Below, piece by piece: positions 24,831 through 33,568 of a DNA stretch of 64,000 nucleotides. A model generated the notes under the pieces. The model made no database searches. It was not told the DNA's origin and saw only the letters and a list, made by a program, of their open reading frames with translations. The DNA comes from Sphingomonas sp. dw_22 (lineage in GTDB: Bacteria > Pseudomonadota > Alphaproteobacteria > Sphingomonadales > Sphingomonadaceae). Both the position numbers and the translations under genes were made by a program. The stretch's first letter is position 1; each line of letters starts with the position of its first letter. Location: the NCBI RefSeq assembly GCF_018449795.1, contig NZ_JAAVVE010000003.1:93569-157568 (forward strand), given 5' to 3'.

Positions 24831-25256
24831 ATGAACGCGCCGCTCTACAATACCCAGATCCTGCGGCTCGCCGCTTCGATTCCGTTCCAGGAGCGGTTGC
24901 CGGCGCCCGCAGTAACTTCCGAGAAGCGCTCGCCGGTGTGCGGGAGCCGCGTGACCGTCGATATCGACATGGCCGAGGGCCGCGTCTCGGCGGTGGGGAT
25001 GCTGGTGCGGGCCTGCGCGCTGGGCCAGGCTTCGGCGGCGCTGATGGCGGCGCATGTCGTGGGGCGGACAGCCGGGGAACTGGCCGAGGCGCGCGATCAG
25101 CTGACCGCCTGGCTGGCCGGCGAGCGTGCCGAGCCGCCCGAATGGCCGGGGTTCGAGCTGTTCGTGCCGGCATTGCCGCACCGCGCGCGCCACCCCTCGA
25201 TCCGGCTGGCGTTCGAGGCGGCCGCCGAGGCTGCGGCGCAGGCGGAGGCGGGCTGA
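24831..25256 (+). CDS. NifU/IscU-like iron-sulfur scaffold protein lacking the third Cys
   Basis: A 141-residue protein with the IscU N-terminal fold pattern: YNTQILRLAASIPFQERLPAP, SPVCGSRVTVDIDM (Cys37) and VRACALGQASAALMA (Cys62). In IscU a third Cys follows in the C-terminal helix; the aligned segment here is HRARHPSIRLAFEA, with Ser123 where Cys would sit. It may therefore be a non-canonical scaffold or regulator. This variant seems common in sphingomonads but I cannot verify that. The stop overlaps the antiporter start by one base (TGATG), so expression is coupled. Confidence 0.8.
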   Translation: MNAPLYNTQILRLAASIPFQERLPAPAVTSEKRSPVCGSRVTVDIDMAEGRVSAVGMLVRACALGQASAALMAAHVVGRTAGELAEARDQLTAWLAGERAEPPEWPGFELFVPALPHRARHPSIRLAFEAAAEAAAQAEAG

Positions 25257-27043
25257 TGGAGGGGCATGCGGACGGAGGACTCTCTCTGCTGACCGACGCC
25301 GTGCCGATGCTCGGCTTCGCGCTCGTCTTTGTGCTGGTGTTCCGCCGGCTGGGGCTGGGGCAGACGCTGGGCTTCCTGGTCGCGGGCGCGGTGATCGGGC
25401 CGCAGGTGCTGGGGCTGGTGGGCGATGCCGAATCGAAGCTGGGCATCGCCGAGCTGGGCATCGCGCTGCTGCTGTTCCTGGTCGGGCTGGAGCTGAGCCC
25501 GAGCCGATTGTGGCGGATGCGTCGCGACATCTTCGGGCTGGGTCTGATGCAGGTGTCGCTGTGCGGGCTGGCGCTGGCCGGGCTGGTATGGGCCGCGACG
25601 CAATCGACGCTGGGCGCGGCGCTGGCGCTGGGCCTGCCGCTGGCGCTGTCTTCCACCGCGCAGGTGCTGCCGCTGCTGCAATCGGCGGGCCGGCTGCGGA
25701 CTCCATTCGGCGAACGAGCCTTCGCGATCCTGCTGTTCCAGGATCTGTCGATCGTGCCGCTCATCACGATCGTCGCGGCGCTCTCGCGCAATCCGGCCGA
25801 CCAGAGCGGGCCGCCGGGATGGCTGCTGGCGGCCTATACCGTCGTCGCGATCGTCGGGCTGGTGCTGGTGGGGCGCTTCCTGCTGCGGCCGCTGTTCCAG
25901 CTGATCGGCAATCTGGGCGAGCGCGAGATGTTCGTCTTTGCCGGGCTGTTCGCGGTGATCGCCAGCGCGGCGCTGATGGAGGCGCTGGGGCTGTCCGCCG
26001 CGCTGGGGGCGTTCATCGCCGGCGTGATGCTGGCCGATTCGCCCTATCGGCACGAGCTGGAGGCGGACGTCGAGCCGTTCCGCGCGATCCTGCTGGGGCT
26101 GTTCTTCCTGGCGGTGGGGATGTCGCTGGACCTGCGCGTGATCGCCGCGAACCCGCTGTTCGTGGCGGGCATGGCGCTGGCGCTGATTGCGATCAAGGCG
26201 GCGCTCATCATGGGCATGGCGATGCTGTTCGGCGCGAAGCTGCGCAATGCGTTCGCGCTGGGCGTGCTGCTGAGCCAGGGCGGCGAATTCGGCTTCGTGC
26301 TGTTTGCCCAGGCGCAGAAGGCGATGCTGATCGAGGGGCAGGCGGCGAGCATCTTCGGCGCGATCGTCACGCTGTCGATGGCGACCACGCCGTTCCTGAT
26401 GATGGCGACCCGCAGGATGCGCGCCGAGCCCGCGCGGAGCGCCGCGCACCTCCAGACGCCGCAGCATGACGGCAGCAACGCAGTGCTCGTCGGCTATGGC
26501 CGCTTCGGCCAGACGGTGGCGCAGATGCTGATCGGCCAGGGCATCCCGGTGACGCTGGTGGATACCGATGTCGAGATGATCGAGACCGCCGGCGATTTCG
26601 GCATGAAGGTCTATTATGGCGACGGCACGCGGATCGACATATTGCGCCAGGCCGGTGCCGACGATGCCGAGCTGCTGCTCTTCTGCCAGGACGGCGACAA
26701 TCTGGACACCGAGGCGCTGGAATCGATCCACCACGCTTTTCCCAAGGCGAGCATCCTGGTGCGCGCCTATGACCGGCGATCGGTGATGAAGATGAAGGGC
26801 GCGCCGGTGGCGGGGATCGTCCGCGAGATGCTGGAGAGCGCGATCGTGATGGCGCGGCGGGCGATGGAGGCAGTCGACGTCGACGGGGCCGAGATCGACA
26901 AGACCGAGAGCGAATATCGTCGCCGCGATGCCGCGCGGCTCGATATCCAGAAGGAGACCGGCGATCTCTATGCCGCGCGCGATCGCATGTTCAGCCAGGG
27001 GGCAGGGGCGGCGGCTGCCGAATCGGACGTGAATCCGCGGTGA
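25256..27043 (+). CDS. monovalent cation:proton antiporter-2 family protein (KefB/KefC-like)
   Basis: A 595-residue protein. Residues about 10-390 form a Na/H-exchanger domain with twelve or so helices: LGFLVAGAVIGPQVLG, ELGIALLLFLVGLELS, FQDLSIVPLITIV and LSQGGEFGFVLFAQAQ. Residues about 400-520 are a TrkA-N/RCK domain with NAVLVGYGRFGQTVAQ (Rossmann) and TLVDTDVEMIETA. KefB/C export K+ and are gated by glutathione adducts through this domain. The ATG overlaps the Fe-S scaffold stop; dgkA overlaps the end as GTGA, so this is one operon. Confidence 0.92.
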   Translation: MEGHADGGLSLLTDAVPMLGFALVFVLVFRRLGLGQTLGFLVAGAVIGPQVLGLVGDAESKLGIAELGIALLLFLVGLELSPSRLWRMRRDIFGLGLMQVSLCGLALAGLVWAATQSTLGAALALGLPLALSSTAQVLPLLQSAGRLRTPFGERAFAILLFQDLSIVPLITIVAALSRNPADQSGPPGWLLAAYTVVAIVGLVLVGRFLLRPLFQLIGNLGEREMFVFAGLFAVIASAALMEALGLSAALGAFIAGVMLADSPYRHELEADVEPFRAILLGLFFLAVGMSLDLRVIAANPLFVAGMALALIAIKAALIMGMAMLFGAKLRNAFALGVLLSQGGEFGFVLFAQAQKAMLIEGQAASIFGAIVTLSMATTPFLMMATRRMRAEPARSAAHLQTPQHDGSNAVLVGYGRFGQTVAQMLIGQGIPVTLVDTDVEMIETAGDFGMKVYYGDGTRIDILRQAGADDAELLLFCQDGDNLDTEALESIHHAFPKASILVRAYDRRSVMKMKGAPVAGIVREMLESAIVMARRAMEAVDVDGAEIDKTESEYRRRDAARLDIQKETGDLYAARDRMFSQGAGAAAAESDVNPR

Positions 27044-27420
27044 AGAACCGGCCCTTCCGCGTCCGGATGGGGTTCGCGGTGGCGGGGATGCGCGCATGCT
27101 GGCGCGGCGAGGCGAGCTTTCGGACCCAGGTGCGGCTCGCAGGCATCGCGCTGGCGGTGCTGATCGTGCTGCGGCCGGCACCGATCTGGTGGGCGGCGGT
27201 GGCGCTGAGCTGTGCGGCGGTGCTGGCGCTCGAGCTGCTCAACTCGGCGATGGAGGCGGTGATCGACCGGCTGCATCCCGAGATCCATCCCGCGATCGGA
27301 CTGGCCAAGGACATGCTGGCGGGCGCGGTATTGACGACGAGCATTGCGGCGCTGGCCGTGGGGGTGGCGATGGTGGCGGATGCGGGACCGCGCTTCCTGC
27401 GCGAGATCGGAGCTTGGTGA
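27040..27420 (+). CDS. dgkA: diacylglycerol kinase (DgkA)
   Basis: A 126-residue membrane protein with three helices. FRVRMGFAVAGMRACWRGEASFRTQ and LELLNSAMEAVIDRLHPEIH carry the DgkA active-site signature (Glu and Asn of the ELLNSAIE motif). It phosphorylates diacylglycerol to phosphatidic acid, recycling lipid from periplasmic glucan or lipid A modification. The GTG start overlaps the antiporter stop (GTGA); its stop overlaps the next ATG (TGATG). Confidence 0.93.
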   Translation: MKNRPFRVRMGFAVAGMRACWRGEASFRTQVRLAGIALAVLIVLRPAPIWWAAVALSCAAVLALELLNSAMEAVIDRLHPEIHPAIGLAKDMLAGAVLTTSIAALAVGVAMVADAGPRFLREIGAW

Positions 27421-27758
27421 TGCGGATTGCTATGGTGCTGGCGGCGCTTTCGGGCGCGCTCGCGGTGGCGGCGGGAGCGTTCGGCGCGCATGGCGCGAGC
27501 GGCGAGGCGGCGGAATGGCTCAAGACCGGCGGGCATTACCAGCTCGTCCATGCCGTGGCGGCGCTGGTGGCGGTGCGGATGCAGGCGAAGGGGCCGGCCT
27601 GGCTGTTCGTCGCGGGGGCCATGCTGTTCGCGGGGACGCTGTACCTGATGGCGCTGGGGCTGCCGCGCTGGCTGGGGGCGGTGACGCCGCTGGGCGGGAC
27701 GGCGATGATTGCGGGATGGCTGTGGCTGGCGGTGCGAGCGGCGCGCAGCGGAGAGTGA
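27420..27758 (+). CDS. DUF423 family membrane protein (YgdD-like)
   Basis: A 112-residue protein with four predicted helices. The start, MRIAMVLAALSGALAVAAGAFGAHG, and HYQLVHAVAALVAV and GGTAMIAGWLWLAVRA match DUF423. Function unknown. The ATG shares one base with the dgkA stop, so it is the next gene of the cvpA-to-DUF423 operon. Confidence 0.88.
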   Translation: MRIAMVLAALSGALAVAAGAFGAHGASGEAAEWLKTGGHYQLVHAVAALVAVRMQAKGPAWLFVAGAMLFAGTLYLMALGLPRWLGAVTPLGGTAMIAGWLWLAVRAARSGE

Positions 27759-27769
27759 GAGGAGAAGAC

Positions 27770-28879
27770 ATGGTGCGTGGTCTGATCGCGTTCGGCGCGA
27801 TGATGGTGCTTGCCGCCCCGGCGGCGGCGCAGAATTTCGGGCTGGACAGGCGCGACGCCAATTTCGGCGAGCGGCTGACGCTGATCGACGAAAGCCAGGC
27901 GCCGGTGATCGGCCCGGACGATCCGGGGCTGGCGGGCAACAAATCGGGGTTCGAGAACGGTTTCACGTTGAAGCTGGGCGACACCTATCACCTGTTCATC
28001 TCCGAGATGTTCGGGCGGCCGCATCTCGACCTGCGCATCGCGCACTGGACGAGCAAGGACGCGATCCACTGGACCCGCAAGGGCGTGGTGATGGGGAGCA
28101 AGCCCGGGCGCTCGGCGGAGAATCCCTTCTCCGAGGTCTGGATGCAGACGGTGATCTTTGACAGGAAGACCGATCGCTGGAACCTGTTCTACATCGCCTA
28201 TCGCGGCGGTAGCCCAGCGCATGGCGAGGCGCTGAACATGGATTACGAAGGCGTCGCCCGCCGCGCGGTGGCGGAGGTGCCGGGGATCGAGGGCATCGAC
28301 GGGCCGTTCAAGGATGCGGGCGTCGCGATGGCGCCTGGCGGCAAGGATGCCGCCCTGTGGGAGGGGCAGCAGGGGCTCGATTCCTTCTTCCCCTATCCGG
28401 TGGGCGACAAATGGGTGGCACTGCACGGCAGCCACAATCATTTCCCGGTCGCGCCCTGGCAGGTGGGCGTCGCGACGGCGCCAGGCATGGATTCGAGCGT
28501 CTGGACTCGCGTGCCGAGCGAGCAGCCCTCGCCGATCGAGGGACTGTTCATCGAGAACCCGATCGTGAACCGCCTGCCCAACGGACATTATATCGCCGTG
28601 TACGACGCCAATCATTTCGCGCCGAACCAGCCCGAGATCGCGGCCAATCCAGGCAATTCGGTGGGCTACAGCATCTCCGAGGACGGTATCCACTGGCACC
28701 AGGGCCGATCGCTGGTGGTGCAGACGACCGAGGCGAGCAACTGGGCGTCGGATCTCCGCACGCCGCTGGGGCTGGTGCCCGAGGGCGATGGGATCTTTAC
28801 CCTGCTCTACACGGGCAAGATGAAGGACAAGCCGTTCTGGGCGATCGGGCGGGTGCGGGTGAAGCTGACCGGCGATTGA
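27770..28879 (+). CDS. secreted beta-propeller glycosidase-like protein (GH43/GH32-type fold)
   Basis: A 369-residue protein with signal peptide (about 1-20, ending APAAAQ) and GGAG shortly before the ATG. The mature part shows propeller-type repeats common in GH43/GH32/GH130 proteins: GFTLKLGDTYHLFISEM, LRIAHWTSKDAIHWTRKGVV, WNLFYIAYRG, GLFIENPIVNRLPNGHYIAVYD and VGYSISEDGIHWHQG. An Asp/Glu catalytic pair is likely but I cannot identify it. It is probably periplasmic and acts on a glycan. It follows the DUF423 gene by 11 bases and converges on the M1 peptidase with 16 bases between. Confidence 0.75.
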   Translation: MVRGLIAFGAMMVLAAPAAAQNFGLDRRDANFGERLTLIDESQAPVIGPDDPGLAGNKSGFENGFTLKLGDTYHLFISEMFGRPHLDLRIAHWTSKDAIHWTRKGVVMGSKPGRSAENPFSEVWMQTVIFDRKTDRWNLFYIAYRGGSPAHGEALNMDYEGVARRAVAEVPGIEGIDGPFKDAGVAMAPGGKDAALWEGQQGLDSFFPYPVGDKWVALHGSHNHFPVAPWQVGVATAPGMDSSVWTRVPSEQPSPIEGLFIENPIVNRLPNGHYIAVYDANHFAPNQPEIAANPGNSVGYSISEDGIHWHQGRSLVVQTTEASNWASDLRTPLGLVPEGDGIFTLLYTGKMKDKPFWAIGRVRVKLTGD

Positions 28880-28895
28880 GCGGCGGCGCTTCCGA

Positions 28896-30767
28896 TTATT
28901 CGGCCACCAGCTTCGCGAGGCCCGCCGCGACGGTCGGGTGATAGCCCGCCTTGGCCGCTTTGTAGAGCTGGCGGGCGATCGGTTTGCCCCAATCGCCCTG
29001 CGCCATCAGCCCGCGATAGACCGGATAGATGAGCAGGCCGCGGCCGACACTCGTAGCGAAAGCGCGGATCGAGGGGATCGCGGGATCGTAGCGGTTGGCG
29101 ATGGCGAGCTCGGCCCAGGCGGAGCGGACATAGGCGTTGCTGGAGGCGGACAGGCCGAGCGTCTCGTCCAGTTCCTTTAGGCGCTCCGGGCTCTGCTGGC
29201 GGGGCAGGCCATTCAGGAAGCGGAGCCATTGCTGGGTGCTCCAGCCCTGCGGCTGGACGGCGGAAACGGGACCGCCGGCCTTGACCGTCGCCAGCCTGGC
29301 ATCGACCGCGGCAAGCGTGGCGGACGGGATGTGTACTGCATTGTCGGGCAGCCCCGGCTGATAGGCCCAGCGATCGAGCTGGAGCTTCGCCTCCAGCGCC
29401 GCGTCGCCCTTGATGAGGTTGGCGCGCAGGTCCGCCAGGAAGCCGGCGGTCGTCTGGGGCTGGAAGGCGTGGCGATCGAAATAGGATTTGAGATACGCGT
29501 CCCAGCGCGCGCGGCCGACGGCGCGCTCGATCGTGCGCAGGAAGGTCGAGCCCTTGAAATAGTCGAGCTGGCCGGCGGTGGCGCCGGGATCGCCGTGGAG
29601 GCGGGTGGTGGGGGCGTCGGCGCCACCGGCCTCGGTGATGTCCTTGTTCAGGCCGTCCCAGTCGAGATCGGCATAGATGGCGGCGCGATCGGGGCCGTAG
29701 ACCGCCTCCATGATGCGGTTCTCGAAATAGGTGGTGAAGCCCTCGTTGAGCCAGCTATCCGACCAGGTGGCGTTGGTCACGAGGTTGCCCGACCAGCTAT
29801 GCGCGAGCTCGTGCGCGACGACATCGGTGTTCGAACGGTCGCCGGTGACGATCGTGGGGGTGAGGAAGGTGAGGGTGGGGTTCTCCATCCCGCCGAAGGG
29901 GAAGCTGGGCGGCAGGACGAGCATGTCGTAGCGACCCCAGCGATAGGGGCCGTAGAGCGCCTGGGCGGCGTCGATCATCTTCTCGACATCGCCGACTTCG
30001 TGCGCGGCGGCGTCGAGCTGCGAGGGCTCGGTCCAGACGCCCGAGCGGGGGCCGGTGGCCTTGAAGGCGAGATCGCCGACCGCGAGCGCGATCAGATAGG
30101 GCGGGACGGGCTTGTCCATCCGGAAATGGAAGGTCTGCCAGCCGGGGCCGGCGGGCGTGCCTTTCGCGCCGTCGATGCGCTCGCCGCTCATCACCGCGAC
30201 CAGATCGGCGGGGACGGTGATCGCCGCCGACCAGGTCTGGCGGATGCCGGGGCTGTCCTGGGTGGGGATCCAGCTGCGGTTGTTGATCGGCTGGCCCTGG
30301 CTGAAGAGATAGGGCCTGGCCTTGCCGGCGGTGAGCTCGGGCGCGAGCCATTGCAGTGCCGAAGCGCCGGGCTTCGAGCTGTATCGGATGATGATCCGCT
30401 GGGCGCCGTTAAGCTGGATGGTGAGCGCGGAGCCCAGCTCCTTGTCGCGTTCGCCGAGCGTGAAGGGCAGGGGCTTGCCGGCGGCATCGGTGATCGCGGC
30501 GATGTCGAGATCGTCGGCGTCGAGGACGATCTCCTTCGCGCCCGGCGCGGCGAGGATGTCGAGCCTCGCGGTGCCGGACATGGTCTTCGCGGCGAAATCG
30601 GCGCGCAGGGCGAGATCGACATGGGTGACGCGGGCGATCTCGGGCCGGGCATGGGTCCAGACGTCCTTCGCCTCCGGAGCGGTGAGGATCGGGGCGACGG
30701 GCGCGGTCTGGGCGAGGGCGGAGCTGGTGGTCATGAGCGCGGCAAGGGCCGGGAGGAGGATATTCAT
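28896..30767 (-). CDS. M1-family metallopeptidase, leukotriene-A4-hydrolase type
   Basis: A 623-residue protein with a Sec signal peptide (about 1-19). It contains the exopeptidase motif GGMEN (292-296) and the zinc site HELAH (319-323) with Glu342 in WLNEGFTTYFE, the HExxH-x18-E arrangement of M1 enzymes. The C-terminal ~150 residues, including QPQGWSTQQWLRFLNGLPR, match the helical domain of leukotriene A4 hydrolase and bacterial cold-active aminopeptidases. It probably removes N-terminal residues from peptides in the periplasm. It is monocistronic and converges with the glycosidase-like gene. Confidence 0.95.
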   Translation of the reverse strand: MNILLPALAALMTTSSALAQTAPVAPILTAPEAKDVWTHARPEIARVTHVDLALRADFAAKTMSGTARLDILAAPGAKEIVLDADDLDIAAITDAAGKPLPFTLGERDKELGSALTIQLNGAQRIIIRYSSKPGASALQWLAPELTAGKARPYLFSQGQPINNRSWIPTQDSPGIRQTWSAAITVPADLVAVMSGERIDGAKGTPAGPGWQTFHFRMDKPVPPYLIALAVGDLAFKATGPRSGVWTEPSQLDAAAHEVGDVEKMIDAAQALYGPYRWGRYDMLVLPPSFPFGGMENPTLTFLTPTIVTGDRSNTDVVAHELAHSWSGNLVTNATWSDSWLNEGFTTYFENRIMEAVYGPDRAAIYADLDWDGLNKDITEAGGADAPTTRLHGDPGATAGQLDYFKGSTFLRTIERAVGRARWDAYLKSYFDRHAFQPQTTAGFLADLRANLIKGDAALEAKLQLDRWAYQPGLPDNAVHIPSATLAAVDARLATVKAGGPVSAVQPQGWSTQQWLRFLNGLPRQQSPERLKELDETLGLSASSNAYVRSAWAELAIANRYDPAIPSIRAFATSVGRGLLIYPVYRGLMAQGDWGKPIARQLYKAAKAGYHPTVAAGLAKLVAE

Positions 30768-30820
30768 GACGTGCTGCTATGCCGATCGCGGCCGGACGGC
30801 AACCGCTCCCCAATCGCCGG

Positions 30821-31225
30821 TCATCGTGCCTGGATCATTTTCCATCCATTCCCCGAGGGATCGCGGAAACCGGCGTCGACGCTGCCATAACGCTCGATCG
30901 GCTCCTGCGTGAACTCCACGCCGCCAGCGTGCATCCGGTCATAGGCGGCACGGCAATCGTCGACGGCGAGCACGAGCGGCGGCATCGCGCCCTTTGCCAC
31001 AAGCTCGCGCAGGGTCTGCGCGGTCGCCGCGTCCACCGTCGGCGGCTGTGGCACGAACAGGCCGAGCTGGAGGGAGGGCTGGTCCGGATGCTGCACCGTG
31101 AGCCAGCGATAATCGCCGTTTCGCGCATCGGTGTGGACGCGGAAACCCAGCTTCTCGACGTAGAATGCAAGCGCTTCGTCCTGATCGCGGACATAGATAC
31201 CGATAGTTGCGACACCCTGGCTCAT
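30821..31225 (-). CDS. VOC-family (glyoxalase/bleomycin-resistance-like) protein
   Basis: A 134-residue protein with the paired beta-alpha-beta-beta-beta modules of the VOC superfamily: VATIGIYVRDQDEALAFYVEKLGF and VEFTQEPIERYGSVDAGFRDPSGNGW. Such proteins bind metal and act on or sequester small molecules. Its ATG overlaps the AraC-type regulator stop as ATGA, so regulator and enzyme are one unit; the substrate is unknown. Confidence 0.9.
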   Translation of the reverse strand: MSQGVATIGIYVRDQDEALAFYVEKLGFRVHTDARNGDYRWLTVQHPDQPSLQLGLFVPQPPTVDAATAQTLRELVAKGAMPPLVLAVDDCRAAYDRMHAGGVEFTQEPIERYGSVDAGFRDPSGNGWKMIQAR

Positions 31226-31722
31226 GGAACCTCCTTTTCCTGGGACACGCTCCTATTATCGCCCGCTTCCTGCCGCCGCTTCTCCGAAACTGCTATGTTG
31301 AGATCGGGCCGATGGGCGGCGCTCAGGATGCAGGCCGGCACGCGCCCGGGCTGGTGCGGGGCGGATTTCTCCCGCGCGCGCAAGGCGTGCGGGCTTTCGC
31401 CCGTGATGTCGCGGAAGGTGCGCCCGAACGTTCCAAGGCTGTTCCAGCCGGTCGCGAACGCGATCTCGGTGATGGACAGGTCGGTCTCCCGCAGGAATGC
31501 CGTGGCCCGCTCGATCCGCCGCGTGAGCAGGTAGCGGTGCGGCGGCATGCCGAAGGCCTGTCTGAACGATCGCGCGAAATGAGCCTCCGAGACTCCGCTC
31601 ACGCGCGCCAGCCGCGGCACGGTCCACGCCTCGTGCGAGGCGGCGTCCATCCGGTCCCTGGCGCGCAGCAGGCGGCGCAGAAGCTCGGGATCCTGGCCTG
31701 TACCTCCGCGTTCAGCTGCCAC
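31222..31722 (-). CDS. AraC-family transcriptional regulator
   Basis: A 166-residue protein made almost only of the AraC DNA-binding domain: WTVPRLARVSGVSEAHFARSFRQAF, then PPHRYLLTRRIERATAFLRETD and ITEIAFATGWNSLGTFGRTFRDITGESPHALR. There is no separate effector domain; about 45 residues trail the HTH. It overlaps the VOC gene and probably controls it. Compact AraC plus VOC pairs are widespread. The start is taken at 31722; an internal start is possible. Confidence 0.88.
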   Translation of the reverse strand: MAAERGGTGQDPELLRRLLRARDRMDAASHEAWTVPRLARVSGVSEAHFARSFRQAFGMPPHRYLLTRRIERATAFLRETDLSITEIAFATGWNSLGTFGRTFRDITGESPHALRAREKSAPHQPGRVPACILSAAHRPDLNIAVSEKRRQEAGDNRSVSQEKEVP

Positions 31723-31731
31723 GGCCGGGGT

Positions 31732-32820
31732 TCAGGGCCGCGCGTCGAGGAAGGCGGCGACCTCTGTCAGATCCACCGTCTTGTCGAGATAGGTCTTCCC
31801 GATGCCGTGCGCGAGCAGGAAGGGGAGGGTGCCGGCGGCCATCTTCTTGTCGTGGAGCATGTGCTCGACCAGCCGCGCGCCGCTGGCGGTGACGCCGGCC
31901 GCTGCGAGGCCGTCGGGCAGGCCGATGGCGCGGAGATGGGCGGCGACGCGCTCGGCGTCCTGGCCGGGGCAGAGGCCCTTGCGCGCGGAGAAGCCGAAGG
32001 CGAGGGCCATGCCGGCGGCTACGCCCTCGCCGTGGAGGAGCCTGGAGGAGAAGCCGGTCTCGGCCTCCAGCGCATGGCCGAAGGTGTGGCCGAGATTGAG
32101 GAGGGCGCGCTTGCCCGTCGTCTCGCGCTCGTCCTCCGCGACGATGCGGGCCTTGGCGGATACCGAATGGGCGATCGCATGCTCGCGCGCGGCCGGGTCT
32201 CCGGCGAGTAGCGCGGCGGCATTGGCCTCGCACCATTCGAAAAAGGCGAAATCGTCGATCAGGCCGTATTTCACGACCTCGGCATAGCCGGCGCGCAGCT
32301 CGCGGGGCGGGAGGGTGTCGAGCACCTGCGGATCGATCAGGACCAAAGCGGGCTGGTGGAAGGCGCCGATCAGGTTCTTGCCGGCGCGGCTGTTGATCGC
32401 GGTCTTGCCGCCTACCGACGAATCGACCTGGGCGAGCAGGGTGGTCGGCATCTGGATGAAGTTGCAGCCGCGCTTGAGGATGCTCGTCGCGAAGCCGACC
32501 AGATCGCCGATCACCCCGCCGCCCAATGCGATCACATGGTCGCTGCGCTCGACGCCGAGATCGAGCAGCTTGTCGGTGAGCGATTCGAGCTGCGCCCAGC
32601 TCTTGGTGCCTTCACCCGGGGGCAGGACGATCGCTTCGCTGCCGGCGCCCAGCGCGGCCTGGAGCGTGGCGAGGTGGGGGCGCAGATTCTCGTCGGTGAC
32701 GATGACGAAGCGGCGGCCCTTGGCGAGCGGGGCGAGATGCTCGCCGGCGCGGGCGAGGAGCCCCGCCTCGATGCGGACGTCATAGCTGCGCGCGCCGAGC
32801 GCGACGGGGACGATTGTCAC
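31732..32820 (-). CDS. aroB: 3-dehydroquinate synthase
   Basis: A 362-residue enzyme of the shikimate pathway (second step, converts DAHP to dehydroquinate, needs NAD and Zn). Signatures: VIALGGGVIGDLVGF (about 96-110), PTTLLAQVDSSVGGKTAIN, GYAEVVKYGLI, NLGHTFGHALE and LLHGEGVAAGM. I start at GTG 32820 because it overlaps the aroK stop as GTGA; the longer frame would add ~70 residues lying over aroK. The aroK-aroB order is standard. Confidence 0.96.
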   Translation of the reverse strand: MTIVPVALGARSYDVRIEAGLLARAGEHLAPLAKGRRFVIVTDENLRPHLATLQAALGAGSEAIVLPPGEGTKSWAQLESLTDKLLDLGVERSDHVIALGGGVIGDLVGFATSILKRGCNFIQMPTTLLAQVDSSVGGKTAINSRAGKNLIGAFHQPALVLIDPQVLDTLPPRELRAGYAEVVKYGLIDDFAFFEWCEANAAALLAGDPAAREHAIAHSVSAKARIVAEDERETTGKRALLNLGHTFGHALEAETGFSSRLLHGEGVAAGMALAFGFSARKGLCPGQDAERVAAHLRAIGLPDGLAAAGVTASGARLVEHMLHDKKMAAGTLPFLLAHGIGKTYLDKTVDLTEVAAFLDARP

Positions 32821-33356
32821 GGATGAATGGCCTTCAGGATCGCATCGACGGTGGCGTCGTGCGGCGCTGCTATGCTGACGACGCGGATCGGCGCAAGCGC
32901 GTAGAAGGGATTGCGGACCTTGGCGAGCTCGGTGAGCACCTCTTCCGGGTCGCGATCGCGCAGCAGCGGGCGGGTGTCGCGCTTGCGGACGCGCTCGGCG
33001 AGAACCGACGGCTCGGCGTCGAGCCATACTGCCAGCGCATGATCGAGAATCAGCTTGCGGGTGCCTTCGTTGAGGAAGGCGCCGCCGCCGGTGGCGATCA
33101 CCTTGGGCGTGCCGTCGATCAGCCGGGCGATGACTCTCCGTTCGCCGTCCCGGAAGTGCGGTTCGCCGAAACGCTGGAATATGTCGGCGATCGTCATGCC
33201 GGCCGCGGTCTCGATCTCGGTGTCGGCATCGACGAAAGGCAGGTTCATGCGGTGCGCCAGACGACGGCCCACGGTGGACTTGCCAGCCCCCATAAGCCCG
33301 ATCAGGACGATCGGCTTGCCCGTCCAGCCATTTGCGTTCGCATGCATTTGTAACAT
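32817..33356 (-). CDS. aroK: shikimate kinase
   Basis: About 179 residues from ATG 33356 (an ATG three codons later or a TTG upstream are alternatives; none has a clear ribosome site). Walker A GLMGAGKST, shikimate-binding FVDADTEIE, ATGGGAFL and a lid with RDTRPLL define AroK. It phosphorylates shikimate with ATP. It is translationally coupled to aroB and divergent from the 45-residue membrane protein, with about 75 bases for both promoters. Confidence 0.95.
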   Translation of the reverse strand: MLQMHANANGWTGKPIVLIGLMGAGKSTVGRRLAHRMNLPFVDADTEIETAAGMTIADIFQRFGEPHFRDGERRVIARLIDGTPKVIATGGGAFLNEGTRKLILDHALAVWLDAEPSVLAERVRKRDTRPLLRDRDPEEVLTELAKVRNPFYALAPIRVVSIAAPHDATVDAILKAIHP

Positions 33357-33430
33357 TGTGCGAAGGGCTATACAGCGTGGCCGGGTCTCGGGCAAAAGGC
33401 CCGCGCAGTCACTCTTCCACGGACCAAATC

Positions 33431-33568
33431 ATGCCCCGTTCGCTCGTTGCGTTGATCGTCGTCTTGGTCGTCCTGGTGGGCGGCCTGTTCGTCCTGGCCG
33501 GACGCAGCAGCGAGAAGGAGCCGGTCCGCATGGAGAAGGTGGTCCCGCTTGAAAATCTCACCAACTAG
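33431..33568 (+). CDS. 45-residue membrane protein
   Basis: A small protein beginning MPRSLVALIVVLVVLVGGLF: one transmembrane helix, then a short charged tail (SSEKEPVRMEKVVPLENLTN). I do not know a family. Its end overlaps the following gene by 20 bases, and the GGAGAAGG inside it (33532-33539) serves as ribosome site for that gene, so the two are coupled. The coding frame is supported by GC-biased third positions and this coupling. Confidence 0.6.
   Translation: MPRSLVALIVVLVVLVGGLFVLAGRSSEKEPVRMEKVVPLENLTN

Noticed and set aside
29229..30890. A 553-codon plus-strand frame opposite the M1 peptidase.
   Set aside because: The minus strand carries the zinc site and signal peptide; the opposite frame has no recognisable features.
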